A stretch of DNA of 64,000 nucleotides, taken from NCBI GenBank assembly GCA_905221605.1, contig CAJNDS010002757.1, positions 730,001 through 794,000 of the forward strand, read 5' to 3'. Below are positions 63,118-64,000 of this stretch, piece after piece. Within the stretch, counting starts at the first letter, position 1. Each line of letters opens with the position of its first letter. The notes under the pieces were generated by a model. That model was given only the letters and a program-made list of their open reading frames with translations. It had not been told where the DNA came from and ran no database searches. Source of the stretch: Symbiodinium natans (taxonomy: Eukaryota; Sar; Dinophyceae; Suessiales; Symbiodiniaceae). The position numbers and the translations under genes were made by a program.

Positions 63118-63166
63118 GACTAACTAACTAACTAACTAACAAACTAACTAACCAACTAAACAAAAA
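63118..63166 (+). repeat. (ACTA)n microsatellite
   Basis: CTAACTAACTAACTAAC-type tetranucleotide run in the 3' UTR of gene G, followed by an A-run. Confidence 0.9.
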
Positions 63167-63233
63167 AATTGAATGGCTACCTTGGGCTGAAACGGCTTAC
63201 CCTTAAATCTTCTGCCCAACCCCCATAGCCTTG

Positions 63234-63274
63234 CTACGAAGTACGAGTCGTACTTGCAACTTGTACTTCATAGT
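63234..63274. other. imperfect hairpin downstream of gene G
   Basis: CTACGAAGTACGAGT pairs with ACTTGTACTTCATAG around a short loop. Could be 3' UTR structure or a small element. Confidence 0.5.
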
Positions 63275-63440
63275 TGAAAGAAGATTCCTTAAGCAAATCC
63301 TACTCATGAGTTCTGAAACATGCGATGCCTACAAACGGGCCCAGTAGTATTCGATTTTCGCCCTAGTATTTCAATCCCACTTCGAGTGCAACAGAAGCAC
63401 ATCACTACGCTTCGCCCCCATTCGATCATCTAGCCAGCTC

Positions 63441-63968
63441 AGCAAAGGACCTGCTGTTCGCAAGCTGCTTACAGCAACCGTGACAAAGTCAGAATTCGCT
63501 CTGTGCTTGGAGGTGCCAAGTTGATGTTTATGAGCTGCTGGTTCGCTGGCAGGAAGCATCTGTAGCATGATGCAGTCTCCTTTAGACGGCGACACGTTTG
63601 GTTGCTGCTGCTGCTGCTGCTGCTCCTTTGTGCAGTGTACAGAAGATCCGGAAATGATTCCAGTTTTGTTGAGTGAAGCACCAGTTCGCAAGCTGCTTAC
63701 TGGTGTTTGCACAACACTGAGACAACCAGATTGCACCGGGACCTTGATTGTAGTTCATCTTTTTGGGTGCCGAGTTTCATTAGGCCTGCTTTTGCAGTAT
63801 GATGAGAAACAAAGAACCACAGTTCACGGTCCGGGCACTTATTTCAAACAGTCTTTGCGACAGCAGCGAGTTGCCATCCTAAGCCGTCAATGGCCTCCGA
63901 TGTCATGCATGTGGAGGGCGCTTCCAGTTCGCAAGCTGCTTACTGCAGTGCCGAAAGCATGCGGATAG
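63441..63968 (+). CDS. possible partial gene with repeated PVRKLLT motif
   Basis: GTTCGCAAGCTGCTTAC occurs at 63456, 63684 and 63927, spaced 228 and 243 bp (76 and 81 codons), all in the same frame, each encoding VRKLLT. An open frame runs 63567-63968 including a (TGC)n run read as polycysteine. Stops separate the first copy from the rest, so these may be exons or decayed repeats. Function unknown. Confidence 0.3.
63603..63624 (+). repeat. (CTG)n trinucleotide repeat
   Basis: About seven CTG/GCT units. Confidence 0.9.
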
Positions 63969-64000
63969 CCAAAGAAATGAGGCCAACCCGGTCGCCGCCA

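Overview
The window reads as nuclear DNA of a dinoflagellate, most likely a Symbiodiniaceae-like alga; the exact taxon is inference. Supporting signs are pervasive telomere-type heptamers (TTTAGGG / CCCTAAA), many very short exons with GC-AG, GT-AG and possible GA-AG introns, every convincing gene on the + strand, a cysteine-rich RCC1-like repeat protein, and a secreted GH45-type cellulase-like gene. I see no bacterial, organellar or CRISPR features.

The sequence looks like a sea of telomere-like repeat, but it is an exon-rich gene array. Gene A (about 638-16186) and gene B (about 16948-32556) encode proteins I do not recognise. Gene C (32955 to about 40626) starts with a signal peptide and encodes a GH45-like endoglucanase. 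Gene D (about 40940-52091) encodes an unrecognised helix-rich protein; its last eleven exons keep one reading phase through ten introns. Gene E (about 52166-55212) encodes a protein with a C-terminal membrane anchor. Gene F (about 55239-60714) carries U-box exons. Gene G (61208-63040) is an RCC1-like repeat protein with no visible intron. A motif repeated three times in one phase (63441-63968) may belong to an eighth gene. Exon calls rest on open frame, acceptor AG, donor and phase continuity, not on transcripts. Many frames in A, B and parts of D are best choices only.

The main observation is the arrangement of the heptamers. Again and again an exon is preceded by (CCCTAAA)n, at the 3' end of the upstream intron, and followed by (TTTAGGG)n, at the 5' start of the next intron. 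Each such intron is an inverted repeat of telomere-type sequence whose transcript could fold 5' to 3' end. The repeat itself often supplies the donor, as GTTTAGGG. One intron (18472-18610) is almost pure CCCTAAA array and is bounded by an exact 11-bp direct duplication. Another (49775-49841) is 67 bp, opening with GTTTAGGG and closing with CCCTAAACCTCAG. This suggests that telomere-like arrays behave as, or have colonised, intron-forming mobile elements (introners).

Around the arrays lie several families of short inverted-repeat elements resembling MITEs, one with clear 4-bp target-site duplications. There is also an AT-rich island (about 800-1480), simple repeats, and long poly-G/poly-C tracts, some of which sit as pyrimidine tracts just before acceptors. 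The last 3.4 kb, with the RCC1-like gene, has no heptamer array.
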